Positions 25,563 through 34,712 of a stretch of DNA of 64,000 nt are shown here, in pieces. The first letter of the stretch is position 1. Each line of letters starts with the position of its first letter. The notes under the pieces were generated by a model. That model made no database searches. It was not told the DNA's origin and saw only the letters and a program-made list of their open reading frames with translations. Location: positions 6,944,001-7,008,000 of the forward strand of contig NZ_CP016428.1 of the NCBI RefSeq assembly GCF_001693385.1, written 5' to 3'. Origin of the DNA: Bradyrhizobium icense (GTDB taxonomy: Bacteria; Pseudomonadota; Alphaproteobacteria; Rhizobiales; Xanthobacteraceae). The position numbers and the translations under genes were made by a program.

Positions 25563-26678
25563 TCACGCCGCCAAAATCGCTTCGGGTGCAGCTGCAGGCA
25601 AATTCTGGCTATCGGCGACCGCGCGATTGGTGATCTGTCCGCGGTGCACGTTAAGTCCGGCGCGCAGATGCGGATCCTCGATCAGCGCGCGGATGCCCTT
25701 TTCGGCCAGCGCAAGGCCGAACGGCAGCGTGGCATTGTTGAGCGCGTGGCTCGACGTCACCGGTACCGCGCCCGGCATGTTGGCGACGCAATAGTGCACG
25801 ATCTCGTCGACGAGATAGGTCGGCGCCTGATGGGTGGTCGGCCGCGACGCCTCGAAGCAGCCGCCCTGGTCGATCGCGACATCGACCAGCACGGCACGGT
25901 GTTTCATGCGGGCGAGATGCGCGCGCGAGACGAGCTTCGGCGCGCTGGCGCCCGGCACCAGCACGGCGCCGATGACGACATCGGCCCCGATCACTTCCTC
26001 TTCGATCGCTTCCAGCGTTGCATAGCGCGTGCGCACGCGCCCCTGGAACATCTCGTCAAGAACGCGAAGGCGCGGCAGCGAGCGGTCCAGGATAACGATA
26101 TCGGCACCGAGGCCTGCGGCCATCCGCGCGGCATGCGTGCCGACCACGCCGCCGCCGATCACCGCGATCCTGCTCGGCGCCACGCCGGGCACCCCGCCGA
26201 TCAGCTTGCCCATGCCGTCCGCCGATGTCCGCAAGGCCGCGCCTGCCGCCTCGATCGCCAACCGTCCTGCCACTTCGCTCATCGGCGCGAGCAGAGGAAG
26301 CCCTCCATGGGCGTCCGTCACCGTCTCGTAAGCGATCGCAGTGCAGCCGGATGCCAGAAGCCCCTTGGTCTGCGCCGCATCCGGCGCAAGGTGCAAATAG
26401 GTAAAGAGGATCTGATTGTCGCGAAGCTGGCGCCATTCGCTCGGCTGCGGCTCCTTGACCTTGACCACCATGTCGGCGGTCGCGAAGATTTCCGCGGCCG
26501 TATCCACGATTGCGGCGCCGGCCGAACGGTAGAAATCATCGCTCGCGCCAATGCCGATCCCGGCACCCTGCTCGACGATCACGTCGTGTCCCCGCGTCAC
26601 GTATTCCCGCACCGAAGCCGGCGTCAGACCAACGCGATATTCCTCGACCTTGATTTCCTTGGGCACACCGATCCGCAT
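25563..26678 (-). CDS. ald: Alanine dehydrogenase
   Basis: 371 residues, the standard size. Start at 26678 ([20 protein letters not shown]) after GGAGGAGCAAGCC. The opening sequence is diagnostic of the family, with the substrate Arg in EYRVGL and a Lys in VVKVKEPQP; the Rossmann NAD site is [12 protein letters not shown] near residue 172, and [19 protein letters not shown] marks the C-terminal part. It interconverts L-alanine with pyruvate, ammonium and NADH, linking carbon and nitrogen flux. Regulated probably by the divergent Lrp-family gene, the arrangement seen for aldR-ald in other bacteria. Confidence 0.95.
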   Translation of the reverse strand: MRIGVPKEIKVEEYRVGLTPASVREYVTRGHDVIVEQGAGIGIGASDDFYRSAGAAIVDTAAEIFATADMVVKVKEPQPSEWRQLRDNQILFTYLHLAPDAAQTKGLLASGCTAIAYETVTDAHGGLPLLAPMSEVAGRLAIEAAGAALRTSADGMGKLIGGVPGVAPSRIAVIGGGVVGTHAARMAAGLGADIVILDRSLPRLRVLDEMFQGRVRTRYATLEAIEEEVIGADVVIGAVLVPGASAPKLVSRAHLARMKHRAVLVDVAIDQGGCFEASRPTTHQAPTYLVDEIVHYCVANMPGAVPVTSSHALNNATLPFGLALAEKGIRALIEDPHLRAGLNVHRGQITNRAVADSQNLPAAAPEAILAA

Positions 26679-26820
26679 GGCTTGCTCCTCCATCCGAGGT
26701 TGTCTGACCTGCAGATAAGATACGTCTGAGCCGGCAACGCTTCTCGGCGAATTGCGGCTTGCTGGGCACGATCTGCGCATATATTCTGCATGTTAGCCTC
26801 ATAAATTAGTGACTTGTCGC

Positions 26821-27294
26821 GTGAATGAGCTGGATCGCATTGATTATCGGATCCTGACCGAGCTCCTCGCTGACGCCCGGGCGAGCCAGATCGAGCTCGC
26901 CGAAAAGGTCGGACTATCGCCGACTGCCTGCGCGCGCCGCATCCGCCAACTCGAGGAAAGTGGGATTATCAGGGGCTATCGCGCCGATCTCGAGCCGACC
27001 GCGCTCGGGCTCGTCACGACCGTCGTCGTCACCATCACGCTGGAAAAACAGAGCGAGGATTACCTGGCGGCGTTCGAAGCGGCGATCGCCCGCTGTCCGG
27101 ATGTCGTGTCCTGTCACTTGATGTCGGGCAGCGACGATTATCACTTGCAGGTCATCGCACGCGACATTGCGGACTTCGAGCGCATCCACAAGCAACATCT
27201 TTCACGGATGCCCGGGGTTGCGCGCATCCACTCGAGCTTTGCGATGCGCGAGGTGGTGCGCAGGGCCATCCCCGAGACAGCGTTGCGGCGCTAG
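26821..27294 (+). CDS. Lrp/AsnC-family regulator, divergent from ald
   Basis: 157 residues from the GTG at 26821 (MNELDRIDYRIL, the normal Lrp opening); a GTG at 26809 would add four residues. No Shine-Dalgarno precedes either, so leaderless translation is possible. An HTH covers residues 5-60 (SQIELAEKVGLSPTACARRI) and a RAM/ACT effector domain covers 68-145 (VSCHLMSGSDDYHLQVIARD). It probably activates alanine dehydrogenase in response to alanine, as AldR-type proteins do. The AT-rich 140-base gap to ald is the likely target. Confidence 0.88.
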   Translation: MNELDRIDYRILTELLADARASQIELAEKVGLSPTACARRIRQLEESGIIRGYRADLEPTALGLVTTVVVTITLEKQSEDYLAAFEAAIARCPDVVSCHLMSGSDDYHLQVIARDIADFERIHKQHLSRMPGVARIHSSFAMREVVRRAIPETALRR

Positions 27295-27381
27295 CCTGTT
27301 CGATCAGCTCGACGCAGTCGGCGCATTCCCCCGATGCTGCCCACCAGACCAAACGCGACTTGACAAGAACCCAACCCGCCG

Positions 27382-27400
27382 TATGTTACATTATAACATA
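27382..27400. promoter_or_regulatory. Zur-like palindrome
   Basis: Perfect inverted repeat TATGTTA-CATTA-TAACATA, strikingly AT-rich among GC-rich sequence. The central part differs at one position from the proteobacterial Zur box ATGTTATANTATAACAT. A zinc-responsive operator is therefore plausible. The nearest downstream gene is the small ORF at 27588, and nothing zinc-related is recognised nearby. Confidence 0.5.
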
Positions 27401-27587
27401 ACACGAAGAATAACGCCTTCCCGATGGGGCCTGCGAGCTGTTGATCTCGATGCGAAAACGGATCGTTTCCATGAGGATGAGGATCGGGCCTTTGTCGTGC
27501 AGGGCATCACTCCGCCGGCGGGTTTGGCAGCCAGCATCGTCCTAGATCGCCATCCAGATAAGCAAATCACCTAACTGTGGAGCGCAC

Positions 27588-27827
27588 ATGGGCGAGATCG
27601 TTCGACTTGTTCCGAAGCCAGAGCTTGAGCGGGCTCGTTTAATTCGAGAGGCTCGCGCGATATACGACAGCATATTTCCGCCGACTGATGCGGTCAGCGA
27701 GCATCCGGACAGTCGCCTCAGCCAAGCGACGCAACCGGGAAGAGAGCGTAGTTGCTCGGTTCGGGCAGCACCTGGCAGCCATCATTCCGAAACCGGAATG
27801 CGCGCGCGGCCACGAAGGCTCGTCTGA
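27588..27827 (+). CDS. Small protein of a rhizobial type, unknown function
   Basis: 79 residues, ATG at 27588 with GGAGC upstream. The first 35 residues, from MGEIVRLVPKPELERARLI through EARAIYDSIFPP, resemble small soluble proteins that recur in Bradyrhizobium genomes (from memory). The rest is Arg/Ser-rich and lacks structure-like sequence, so the C-terminus may be frameshifted or diverged. No domain of known function is seen. Confidence 0.55.
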   Translation: MGEIVRLVPKPELERARLIREARAIYDSIFPPTDAVSEHPDSRLSQATQPGRERSCSVRAAPGSHHSETGMRARPRRLV

Positions 27828-27857
27828 TCCCCGCTCGTTCTGTGCCATGCATCGCCA

Positions 27858-28322
27858 CTACCTGCGGTACGTCCCGACGAGTTCGGCCTGGCCGATCGCG
27901 TGCTTCTCCGCTGCGTTCCAGATGTCGAGTACCGGCATGCTGGGCGAACGCGACAGTTCGTCGACGTCCAAAGCTGCCAGCTTGAAATGATAGTGATGCA
28001 CACCATGGCCCTTGGGCGGAGCGGGCCCACCATAGCCCAGTTCGCCGAAATCGTTCACGCCCTTGCCGAGACGCTCCGTCTTTGGCCCGTGACCGATGGC
28101 TTCCGGCAGCATCGTACGCTCGCCCATGATGTTGTAGAGGCCCCAATGCCGAAACGTGCCGGACGGTGCGTCCGGGTCCTCGACGATAAGGGCGAAGCTC
28201 TTCGTACCCGGCGGCGGATCCGACCATTGAAGTGGCGGAGATACATTCTGGCCATCGCAAGTGTATTTGACCGGAATCGGCTGGTCGTCGTCGAATGCAG
28301 GACTCGTCAACTTGAATACCAT
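27858..28322 (-). CDS. YbhB/YbcL-family PEBP-like protein
   Basis: 154 residues from the ATG at 28322 (ribosome site GGGAG). Family landmarks: KYTCDGQNVSPPLQW at the start, then the anion-pocket motifs DPDAPSGTFRHWGLYNI and GYGGPAPPKGHGVHHYHFKLAAL. Proteins of this fold bind small anionic or phospholipid-like ligands; bacterial members have no settled role. No signal peptide is present, so it is cytoplasmic. It is divergent from the hydrolase-PRT fusion gene across 329 bases. Confidence 0.9.
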   Translation of the reverse strand: MVFKLTSPAFDDDQPIPVKYTCDGQNVSPPLQWSDPPPGTKSFALIVEDPDAPSGTFRHWGLYNIMGERTMLPEAIGHGPKTERLGKGVNDFGELGYGGPAPPKGHGVHHYHFKLAALDVDELSRSPSMPVLDIWNAAEKHAIGQAELVGTYRR

Positions 28323-28651
28323 GTGCAGACTCCCGTGCTTATAGGAATGCGAAGGGTCGCAGCGGCGGGCTCGCTCGGTACTCGGGGTGCAACGACACGC
28401 CTGGCCGGCCGATTCCGCCGATACGAAGGAACGTCGGACCGGCGCTTGAGTTGCTTCGACGAGGCACGCTGATCGGTGTTTCCGGCGCCCGCTCAGGACG
28501 ATCCCCCTGCCGTGCGCCAGCGCGCCGATGCCGGACAAGCGCCCCCGAACAGTTCGACGCGTTGGTCTGGTTCGAGGAAACCAAGGCGGTGACGCCGCTT
28601 GCGACACGGGCCGCAGGGGCGCGCAGATACCTATCCCTTTGGGTTCTGATC
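28323..28651. other. Gap between PEBP and hydrolase-PRT genes
   Basis: 329 bases with no gene that can be supported. Both flanking frames stay open into the gap, but the extra sequence is Arg/Ser-rich and unlike protein families. No clear promoter or dyad was recognised. Confidence 0.5.
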
Positions 28652-29986
28652 ATGGCGAGTGCACGGGAACAGCTCAGCGAGGTCCTGGCCGGTCCGCACC
28701 ACCTTGCGGGCATTTTGGGCGTGCCTCACGATGCGGCCGGCATCGTGATTTTTGCGCATGGCAGCGGTAGCGGCCGTCTAAGCCCCCGCAACAACCAGGT
28801 CGCAGCGGCTCTCCGTGAAGCCGGCTTTGCCACGCTGCTGCTCGATCTCCTCAGCCCGGAGGAGGAACAGGACCGCGGCAATGTATTCGATATCCCGCTG
28901 TTGGCATCACGGCTTGCAGATGCCGCGGACTGGACCCGCGACAGGCCGGAGCTCGCGAAGTTTCCGATTGGCTATTTCGGCGCCAGCACCGGCGCAGCGG
29001 CCGCGCTGGTCGCGGCTGCCGACCGGCAGAACGTTCAAGCTGTGGTTTCGCGCGGCGGTCGCCCGGACCTCGCCGGAGAAGCGCTGCACGGCGTCAGGGC
29101 GCCGACCCTGTTGATCGTCGGCGGAGCCGACCTGCCGGTGATTTCGCTCAACCGTTCGGCTTTTGCGGAGCTCTCTTGCGAGAAGGACCTCGTGATCGTG
29201 CCGAACGCGACGCACTTGTTCGAAGAACCCGGCACGCTCGAGCAGGTGACGCAACATGCCACGCGCTGGTTCCGGCAATTCCTGGCGTCGCCCCTCTCGG
29301 ATGAGGTGATCGATGCCGATACGGTTTTCAACGACCGGCAAGATGCCGGACGCCGGCTGGCCTCGGCGCTCATGAAGTTCAAAGACAAGGACGCGGTCGT
29401 GCTCGCGCTGCCGCGCGGGGGCGTACCCGTCGCGTTCGAGGTTGCGCAAGCGCTGCACGCCAAGCTCGACGTAGCGCTCGTGCGCAAGATCGGCGCGCCG
29501 GGACATGAGGAGCTCGGGCTCGGCGCGGTCGTCGACGGCGCCCACCCGCAGGTCGTGCTCAATGAAGACATCGTTCGCGAGATTCAACCGGGCGCCGCCT
29601 ACCTGGAAGCCGAGACTGCCCGCCAGCTTGCCGAAATCGAACGCCGCCGGCGCCTTTACCGCGACGATGATCCGCCGCCAGAGATCGCCGGCCGCACGAC
29701 CATTGTGGTCGACGACGGCATCGCCACCGGCGGAACCGTGAAAGCCGTGCTGAGAGCGCTCGCACGGGCGAAGCCCGGCCGTCTCGTTCTTGCGGTGCCG
29801 GTCGCGCCACGCGAGTCGCTGGACGAACTGAGTGCGGAGGCAGACGAGATCATTTGTCTCATGAGCCCCGATCCGTTCTTTGCAGTCGGCATGCACTATA
29901 GGGATTTCCGCCAGACTTCGGATCAGGAAGTTACCGAGCTGTTGCATCGTTCCAAGGCCAGCAGCCCGAACCAGGCGCGTGCGTGA
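28652..29986 (+). CDS. Fusion of an alpha/beta hydrolase and a phosphoribosyltransferase
   Basis: 444 residues, start at ATG 28652 (weak ribosome site). Residues 1-215 form a dienelactone-hydrolase-like alpha/beta hydrolase: IFAHGSGSGR oxyanion loop, nucleophile in GASTG, acid in GGADLPV and histidine in ATHLFEEPG. Residues 225-435 form a type I phosphoribosyltransferase: LPRGGVPVAFEVA, flap HEELGLGAVVDG and the PRPP-binding VDDGIATGGT. Such fusions are known in mycobacteria and some proteobacteria, without an established reaction. The hydrolase could act on a base-linked ester or cap before ribosylation, but this is a guess. The enzyme is cytoplasmic and seems to be transcribed alone. Confidence 0.88.
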   Translation: MASAREQLSEVLAGPHHLAGILGVPHDAAGIVIFAHGSGSGRLSPRNNQVAAALREAGFATLLLDLLSPEEEQDRGNVFDIPLLASRLADAADWTRDRPELAKFPIGYFGASTGAAAALVAAADRQNVQAVVSRGGRPDLAGEALHGVRAPTLLIVGGADLPVISLNRSAFAELSCEKDLVIVPNATHLFEEPGTLEQVTQHATRWFRQFLASPLSDEVIDADTVFNDRQDAGRRLASALMKFKDKDAVVLALPRGGVPVAFEVAQALHAKLDVALVRKIGAPGHEELGLGAVVDGAHPQVVLNEDIVREIQPGAAYLEAETARQLAEIERRRRLYRDDDPPPEIAGRTTIVVDDGIATGGTVKAVLRALARAKPGRLVLAVPVAPRESLDELSAEADEIICLMSPDPFFAVGMHYRDFRQTSDQEVTELLHRSKASSPNQARA

Positions 29987-30319
29987 GGAACATGTGAACA
30001 GCGATCAGTGATGGCCTCCAGGTTTCGTCGTGATCTTCTCGGCACCGGATCCCATCCGAGCCGAAAGCCTCCTAACTAAAATACGGAAAACAACCCCATG
30101 CAAAGTAGCAGGTAGTCGCTGGCATGCCCTGAGCGATGGCGCAAAACCATTTGACACGTCGGGCAAATCAGCGGCACAACTCCATCATCGCGCAATCGGT
30201 ACGAATAGCCGTGCTCCGCCCCACTGGGCCCTTCGGCGCGATTACACGCAAAAAATCCTTCTGACAGTTGAAGTTGCACCGGCACACCGCAGTGGCCTAA
30301 TCGCCTCGGTGTTGCATTG
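29987..30319. other. Gene-free stretch at the edge of an AT-richer patch
   Basis: 333 bases with no credible gene, RNA or terminator. Base composition falls visibly from about 30060 onward, marking the edge of the AT-richer segment that holds the LysR, SnoaL-like and MBL-fold genes. Confidence 0.5.
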
Positions 30320-31201
30320 CTAGGAGGCTCGCAGCGCTTTCGTTAGTGCAGACAGCGCAGCCGGCTGATGCTGGCGACTGGGGTAATACATGAAGAATCC
30401 AGGAATTGGCGGCGTCCAGTCCTCCAGCACACGAATAAGGCGACGCTTCGCAACATACTCTTCGACCTGCTCTTCGAATGCGAGTCCTAGGCCGGCGCCA
30501 GCGAGTGCCGCCTGAATCACGAGGTGGGTATCATCGATTATAAGGGGACCATTCACACCGACCGTGACCGCCTTTCGTCCTTTCTCGAATTCCCACCGAT
30601 AAGGACCGCCCGGAAGACGCAGGCCTATGCATCGATGATCATTTAGATCCTGGGGCTTCCGCGGAATGTTTCGTGATGAAAAATAGCCAGGCGATCCGAT
30701 CACCGCCAATCGCAGCTCCTGGGTGACCCGTACTGCGATCATGTCCTTTTGAATGTACTCACCAAGTTGAATACCGGCGTCGAACTCGCCCGCAACGAGG
30801 TCTACAGGGCCAGTGACAGTAACAACGTCAAGAACGATGTCAGGGTAGGCTTCCGCGAATGCCGTGAGCCGCGGCAGCAATACCATCACAGCAGCCGACC
30901 GGGACATTACAATTCGAAGGCGCCCTGCAGGTCGGTGCCGAACGCTTCGGGCTTCATTGATAGCACGAGCAATTTGCTCAAGTGCCGGAGCCAATTCTTT
31001 CAAGAGAGCTGCCCCTGCAGCGGTTGGTGCGACGCTCTTGGTTGTTCGAGCAAGAAGCTGCAACTCGAGCCGCTGCTCAAGTCCCCGGATCGTGTGGCTC
31101 AGGGCAGACTGAGACACACCAATCTTTGCCGCAGCCCGCGTAAAGCTTCGTTCTCTGGCGACGATTGCAAACGCAGCGAGTTCGTTCAGTTCGTTTCTCA
31201 T
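30320..31201 (-). CDS. LysR-family transcriptional regulator
   Basis: 293 residues. HTH at residues 5-62 (FAIVARERSFTRAAAKIGVSQSALSHTIRGLE), then the two-lobed effector domain from about 90 (GRLRIVMSRSAAVMVLLP; DAGIQLGEYIQKDMIAVRV). The sequence resembles LysR regulators that control nearby oxidoreductases, such as the DmlR/PgrR type. It is divergent from the SnoaL-like and MBL-fold genes, and a perfect dyad with LysR geometry sits right before its start. The gene is richer in A/T than its flanks. Confidence 0.9.
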   Translation of the reverse strand: MRNELNELAAFAIVARERSFTRAAAKIGVSQSALSHTIRGLEQRLELQLLARTTKSVAPTAAGAALLKELAPALEQIARAINEARSVRHRPAGRLRIVMSRSAAVMVLLPRLTAFAEAYPDIVLDVVTVTGPVDLVAGEFDAGIQLGEYIQKDMIAVRVTQELRLAVIGSPGYFSSRNIPRKPQDLNDHRCIGLRLPGGPYRWEFEKGRKAVTVGVNGPLIIDDTHLVIQAALAGAGLGLAFEEQVEEYVAKRRLIRVLEDWTPPIPGFFMYYPSRQHQPAALSALTKALRAS

Positions 31202-31204
31202 GAT

Positions 31205-31223
31205 TTATGAATACTACTCATAA
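31205..31223. promoter_or_regulatory. LysR-type operator
   Basis: Perfect inverted repeat TTATGA-N7-TCATAA, containing the T-N11-A core of LysR binding sites. It begins four bases before the LysR ATG and lies in the divergent promoter region shared with the SnoaL-like gene. Autorepression plus ligand-dependent activation of the plus-strand genes is the usual arrangement. Confidence 0.65.
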
Positions 31224-31454
31224 CCCCATATTGTGCAACATGCCTAGTCTCATAAGCCGCTTCATCCTATGTTCGGCGGACAAGGAGACTTGAGGCAACC
31301 TTCTGCGGGTTTCGGCCGGCTTGACGCTCAGCACATGTAGCTTGGGCCTATGAAAGCGGTTCGGTGTAACAACTTTTTGGGATGGCTATACCCGGCGATT
31401 TTAATCTCATCTGAAGAACGCAACTCAAACCCACAGGGACTTTTGGAGAGCAGA

Positions 31455-31982
31455 ATGTCAAAAATGGATCGACGAGCATTTTTGAGTCGATCTGCCAGCG
31501 TGACTATTGGAGCTACGCTCGTCAGTGCTCCTGGTTTGATGCTTGGAGATCGGACTTTCAGCCATGCGCAGTCTCCTCCCGTTCCAAATAACAACCTTAT
31601 GGATGACAAGCTTATGGATACCGATGCTCGTGCCTTGCACTCCCTAGCGCAGACCTATTTCGACGGTGCCTATGAAATGGATGCTGACAAATTTGCGTCC
31701 ATATTTCATCCCTCGAGTTCCGTGACCAAAGTCGGCGACGACGGCAACGTGAACGTGACGCCAATTGGGACATGGCTAGCGGCCGTCCGTAATATGAAAG
31801 CTCCGAAACAACAGGGCCTGGAGCGCCGCGATCAGATCCTATCAATAGACGTTGATGGAGAGCTCGCGCTTTTGAAGTTGAAATTGCAAATTCCACCGCG
31901 CTACTTCACCGACATGTTGTCATGCTTAAAGGTCAACGGAACCTGGAAGATCGCTCAGAAAGTCATGACTTCGAAAACCTAA
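31455..31982 (+). CDS. Tat-exported SnoaL/NTF2-like protein
   Basis: 175 residues, ATG at 31455 after TTTTGGAGAG. A twin-arginine signal is clear: KMDRRAFLSRSASVTIGATLV followed by a short helix ending near residue 40. The mature part is about 120 residues with the cone-shaped SnoaL/lumazine-binding pattern (ALHSLAQTYFDGAYEMDADKF, HPSSSVT, a tryptophan-containing strand, and the final strand VNGTWKIAQKVM). Such proteins are isomerases, hydratases or ligand binders in the periplasm. It is followed by the MBL-fold gene 51 bases on and faces a LysR gene. Its lower GC suggests transfer with its neighbours. Confidence 0.78.
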   Translation: MSKMDRRAFLSRSASVTIGATLVSAPGLMLGDRTFSHAQSPPVPNNNLMDDKLMDTDARALHSLAQTYFDGAYEMDADKFASIFHPSSSVTKVGDDGNVNVTPIGTWLAAVRNMKAPKQQGLERRDQILSIDVDGELALLKLKLQIPPRYFTDMLSCLKVNGTWKIAQKVMTSKT

Positions 31983-32033
31983 CGGCTTCGGTGCTGTTTT
32001 ACAAAAGTGCATCATACGCTTGGCAGGTTGTCC

Positions 32034-32843
32034 GTGGAATTTCTGTCACAAAGCCCCAATGCCCTGGGCTGTGCTTCGGGATCATGGAAGATTTGGTCAC
32101 TCTCTGACGGACATGTCGACCTGCCCGCCGAATCCCTCAGATACCCCGACAACAAAATAGGTAGGCAGACCGAACCGCCTCAGCGAGACGATTTGCTGGT
32201 TCGATTGTCGGTCAACTGCTTCCTATTCGATCGCTCCGGCATCGACCGCGTTTTGATTGATTGTGGAGCGGGCGGGAGTTGGGAGCCCTCCATGGGCCAC
32301 CTCGGGGAGGCGATGGCGGAGGCAGGCATCGACACGTCATCAATCACGATGGTCGCCCTCACTCATGCTCATGGCGACCACATCAATGGTCTTCTGACGC
32401 CTGACGGTCGACGAGTATTTAACAACCTGAGCAAGATCGTGATAGGGGAGGACGCCGTTGAGGGGTTCCTTGCCGAGCCAAATCTAGCTGAGTTTCGTCC
32501 GCTCCTTGCCCCAGTTAACGGAGGAGACCGGCTGGCCGATCATTTGCTGGCGGTGGCAATACCTGGGCATGCTCCGGGCCATATGGGTTATCTCCTCGGC
32601 ACTGACGAGGACGAGATCTTATTCTGCGGCGACCTGATCCACGTTCCTGCTGCACAGTTTGCCCGTCCCGAGCTCACTTGGGCCTATGACGATGACGAGT
32701 CTATAGCGAGGGCTAGCCGGATCAAGCTGCTCCAAAACGCAGCGGATGCACATACGTGGCTAGCCGGCGCTCACCTAGATCGACCAGGCATTGGTAGAAT
32801 TGTCAAAGATGGGCAGGGATATGCATTTATTTCGGCCGCGTAG
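32034..32843 (+). CDS. Metallo-beta-lactamase-fold hydrolase
   Basis: 269 residues if the GTG at 32034 (AGG five bases upstream) is the start; a GTG at 32007 is possible. The zinc motif is THAHGDH near residue 103, with further ligands in IPGHAPGHMGYLL, FCGDLIHV and a late AGAHLD. The sequence is that of the AHL-lactonase/glyoxalase II branch of the superfamily, acting on lactones, thioesters or similar bonds; the substrate is unknown. No signal peptide is apparent, so it would be cytoplasmic while its neighbour is exported. It is probably cotranscribed with the SnoaL-like gene under LysR control. Confidence 0.85.
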   Translation: MEFLSQSPNALGCASGSWKIWSLSDGHVDLPAESLRYPDNKIGRQTEPPQRDDLLVRLSVNCFLFDRSGIDRVLIDCGAGGSWEPSMGHLGEAMAEAGIDTSSITMVALTHAHGDHINGLLTPDGRRVFNNLSKIVIGEDAVEGFLAEPNLAEFRPLLAPVNGGDRLADHLLAVAIPGHAPGHMGYLLGTDEDEILFCGDLIHVPAAQFARPELTWAYDDDESIARASRIKLLQNAADAHTWLAGAHLDRPGIGRIVKDGQGYAFISAA

Positions 32844-32978
32844 CGGCACCGAAGACCAGGATCGGCGGCTGCGCAAGGTATCGAGCGCGACGGCTGGCAC
32901 CGACGGGCCGGAAAGCCAAGCCCAGGTAATCATGATGTAACCGCGATGTAACCACGATCGGCTGAGTTGCCGGCAAAT

Positions 32979-33428
32979 TCAAACTGTCCGCTCTTCCGGG
33001 GGAGTGACAAGCGATGTCTGTGCTTCCGCCTCCAACGGCTTCTTGTCGGGTTTGTATTGTGCAGGAAGCTGCAGCACGGTTGCGGTTTGACCGGGGCGCA
33101 GCCTTGTAAGAGTCACGATCCTGCCGTTCGCAAACTCGAGCGCGTCGTGGTGCCTGTCGCTCAGTTCCTGATTGACTTGCCTGAAGCGCGCGAGCCGCGC
33201 CCCAATGCTGCCGAACCGCATGCCTGGGAATAGCTCCGCGAACGGATGATCACTGACTGCGTCTTCGCTGAACACAAGCTCGGTGCCCGGCGAGAGGCAC
33301 ACGGCAACTCCTGGCTCTCCGACCGCGGAGAAGCCGCGTGTCACGGTATTGGGAAATTCGCTCGTTATCAGCAATTCTCCCGACCTTGCAGCACGTGATT
33401 GGACGCAGTGCAGGCTGTAGTCGCACAT
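32979..33428 (-). CDS. Conserved hypothetical protein, beta-rich
   Basis: 149 residues, ATG at 33428 with GGGAGCGGTCA upstream. The N-terminal MCDYSLHCVQSRAARSGELL and CLSPGTELVF look like a conserved soluble domain seen in Bradyrhizobium-type genomes. The last 30 residues are polar and loose. No catalytic motif or membrane segment is visible. It is on the same strand as the downstream-strand protease gene, 72 bases past that gene's stop, and may be cotranscribed with it. Confidence 0.7.
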   Translation of the reverse strand: MCDYSLHCVQSRAARSGELLITSEFPNTVTRGFSAVGEPGVAVCLSPGTELVFSEDAVSDHPFAELFPGMRFGSIGARLARFRQVNQELSDRHHDALEFANGRIVTLTRLRPGQTATVLQLPAQYKPDKKPLEAEAQTSLVTPPEERTV

Positions 33429-33500
33429 TGACCGCTCCCTTCTGTATTTCTGTCCTTGGTGTGGACCTGCTGGGACGATGACTGAAGGATTCCGGCCCGA

Positions 33501-34712
33501 CTACCTGCGAATGGCCGGAGGGACCTTGGGCTGATCAGGCATCTGACCCAATGCCACATTCAATGAGTTCTCCCTTCCTTCGCGAAGCATGCCGAGCCGG
33601 ATCGAGGAGCCTGGCGCCGTCGCATGGATCTTCTTGGTCAATTCTTTGGCGTTCTTGATCGGCTGCCCCTCCGCCGCGGTGATCACGTCCCCGCGTCTCA
33701 ATCCGGCCTTGGCAGCCGGACCGTCGTCCTGAACGCTGGCCACGATCGCACCGTGCAGATGGTTCACGCCGAGGCTGTCGGCAATGTCCGGAGTGACCGG
33801 TTGAACTTTAGCGCCTATCCATCCGCGCGTGACAGCTCCCTTGTCTTTCAGTTGCGATACCACTGCCTTGACCGTGTCTGCAGGGATCGCAAAAGCAACG
33901 CCCACCGAGCCTTCCGAGGATGAAAGGATCATGCTGTTGACGGCGACGACGTCGCCGCGGGCATTAAAGGTCGGGCCGCCAGAATTGCCTTGGTTGATCG
34001 GCGCATCGATTTGGATGAAATCCATCGCGGAGCCCGTTTCGATGTCGCGCTCGCGCGCTGAAACGATGCCGGCCGTGACCGTGCCTCCTAGCCCGAACGG
34101 GCTGCCGGCAGCCAACACCCAATCGCCGACGCGCGGCAGTTGATCGACGAGTGTTACATGACTGAAGTCGCTGCGCCCATCGACTTTGATCAGGGCGACG
34201 TCAGTCAATGAATCCTTTCCTATGACTTTTGCGGGGTAGGTCTTGTTGTCATTGGTGCGGATCTCGGCCGTATCGCCGTCTTCCACGACGTGACTGTTCG
34301 TCACGGCATAACCGTCCGGGGAGATGAAGAAGCCAGAGCCAAACGAGACCAGTTGATCACGGACATTCGGCGCTGGAATCTGCTTGTTCGGAGGCCCCTG
34401 ATCAGGTGTACCGAATAATCGGTCGGAAAGGCCTCTGGAGGTCGCAGCAGCTTTGGAGCTGACCCCGATCACGGCCGGTTGAACTCTTTCGGCGAGATCT
34501 GCAAAGTCGCCAGGTCCACCGCCACCTCTATTATCGGCAACCCGATGCATCAATGTCGAGGGCTCGCCCGCGAAAGGAGTCTGCCACCGCGTATTGATGG
34601 TCTGTGCGTGTGCAATGCTCGCGATCACCACGATCGCGGCGATGGTGCCGCTCATGACCGAAGTCCGGCGGCAGCTCAAAGGTACGCTTCCATGAGCCAT
34701 TTCCGCTTCCAT
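33501..34712 (-). CDS. Do/DegP-family periplasmic serine protease
   Basis: 403 residues. A signal peptide is likely (GTIAAIVVIASIAHA, ending near residue 36). The trypsin-like domain carries His in TNSHVVE, Asp in SLTDVALIKVD and Ser in NQGNSGGP, a complete triad. A single PDZ domain follows at about 295-385 (VASVQDDGPAAKAGLRRGDVI). HtrA-type proteases degrade or chaperone misfolded envelope proteins. With one PDZ domain it is nearer to the DegS/short-HtrA layout than to DegP. Starts at 34712 or 34700 (GGAAGCGGAA before the latter). No stress regulator lies alongside. Confidence 0.93.
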   Translation of the reverse strand: MEAEMAHGSVPLSCRRTSVMSGTIAAIVVIASIAHAQTINTRWQTPFAGEPSTLMHRVADNRGGGGPGDFADLAERVQPAVIGVSSKAAATSRGLSDRLFGTPDQGPPNKQIPAPNVRDQLVSFGSGFFISPDGYAVTNSHVVEDGDTAEIRTNDNKTYPAKVIGKDSLTDVALIKVDGRSDFSHVTLVDQLPRVGDWVLAAGSPFGLGGTVTAGIVSARERDIETGSAMDFIQIDAPINQGNSGGPTFNARGDVVAVNSMILSSSEGSVGVAFAIPADTVKAVVSQLKDKGAVTRGWIGAKVQPVTPDIADSLGVNHLHGAIVASVQDDGPAAKAGLRRGDVITAAEGQPIKNAKELTKKIHATAPGSSIRLGMLREGRENSLNVALGQMPDQPKVPPAIRR

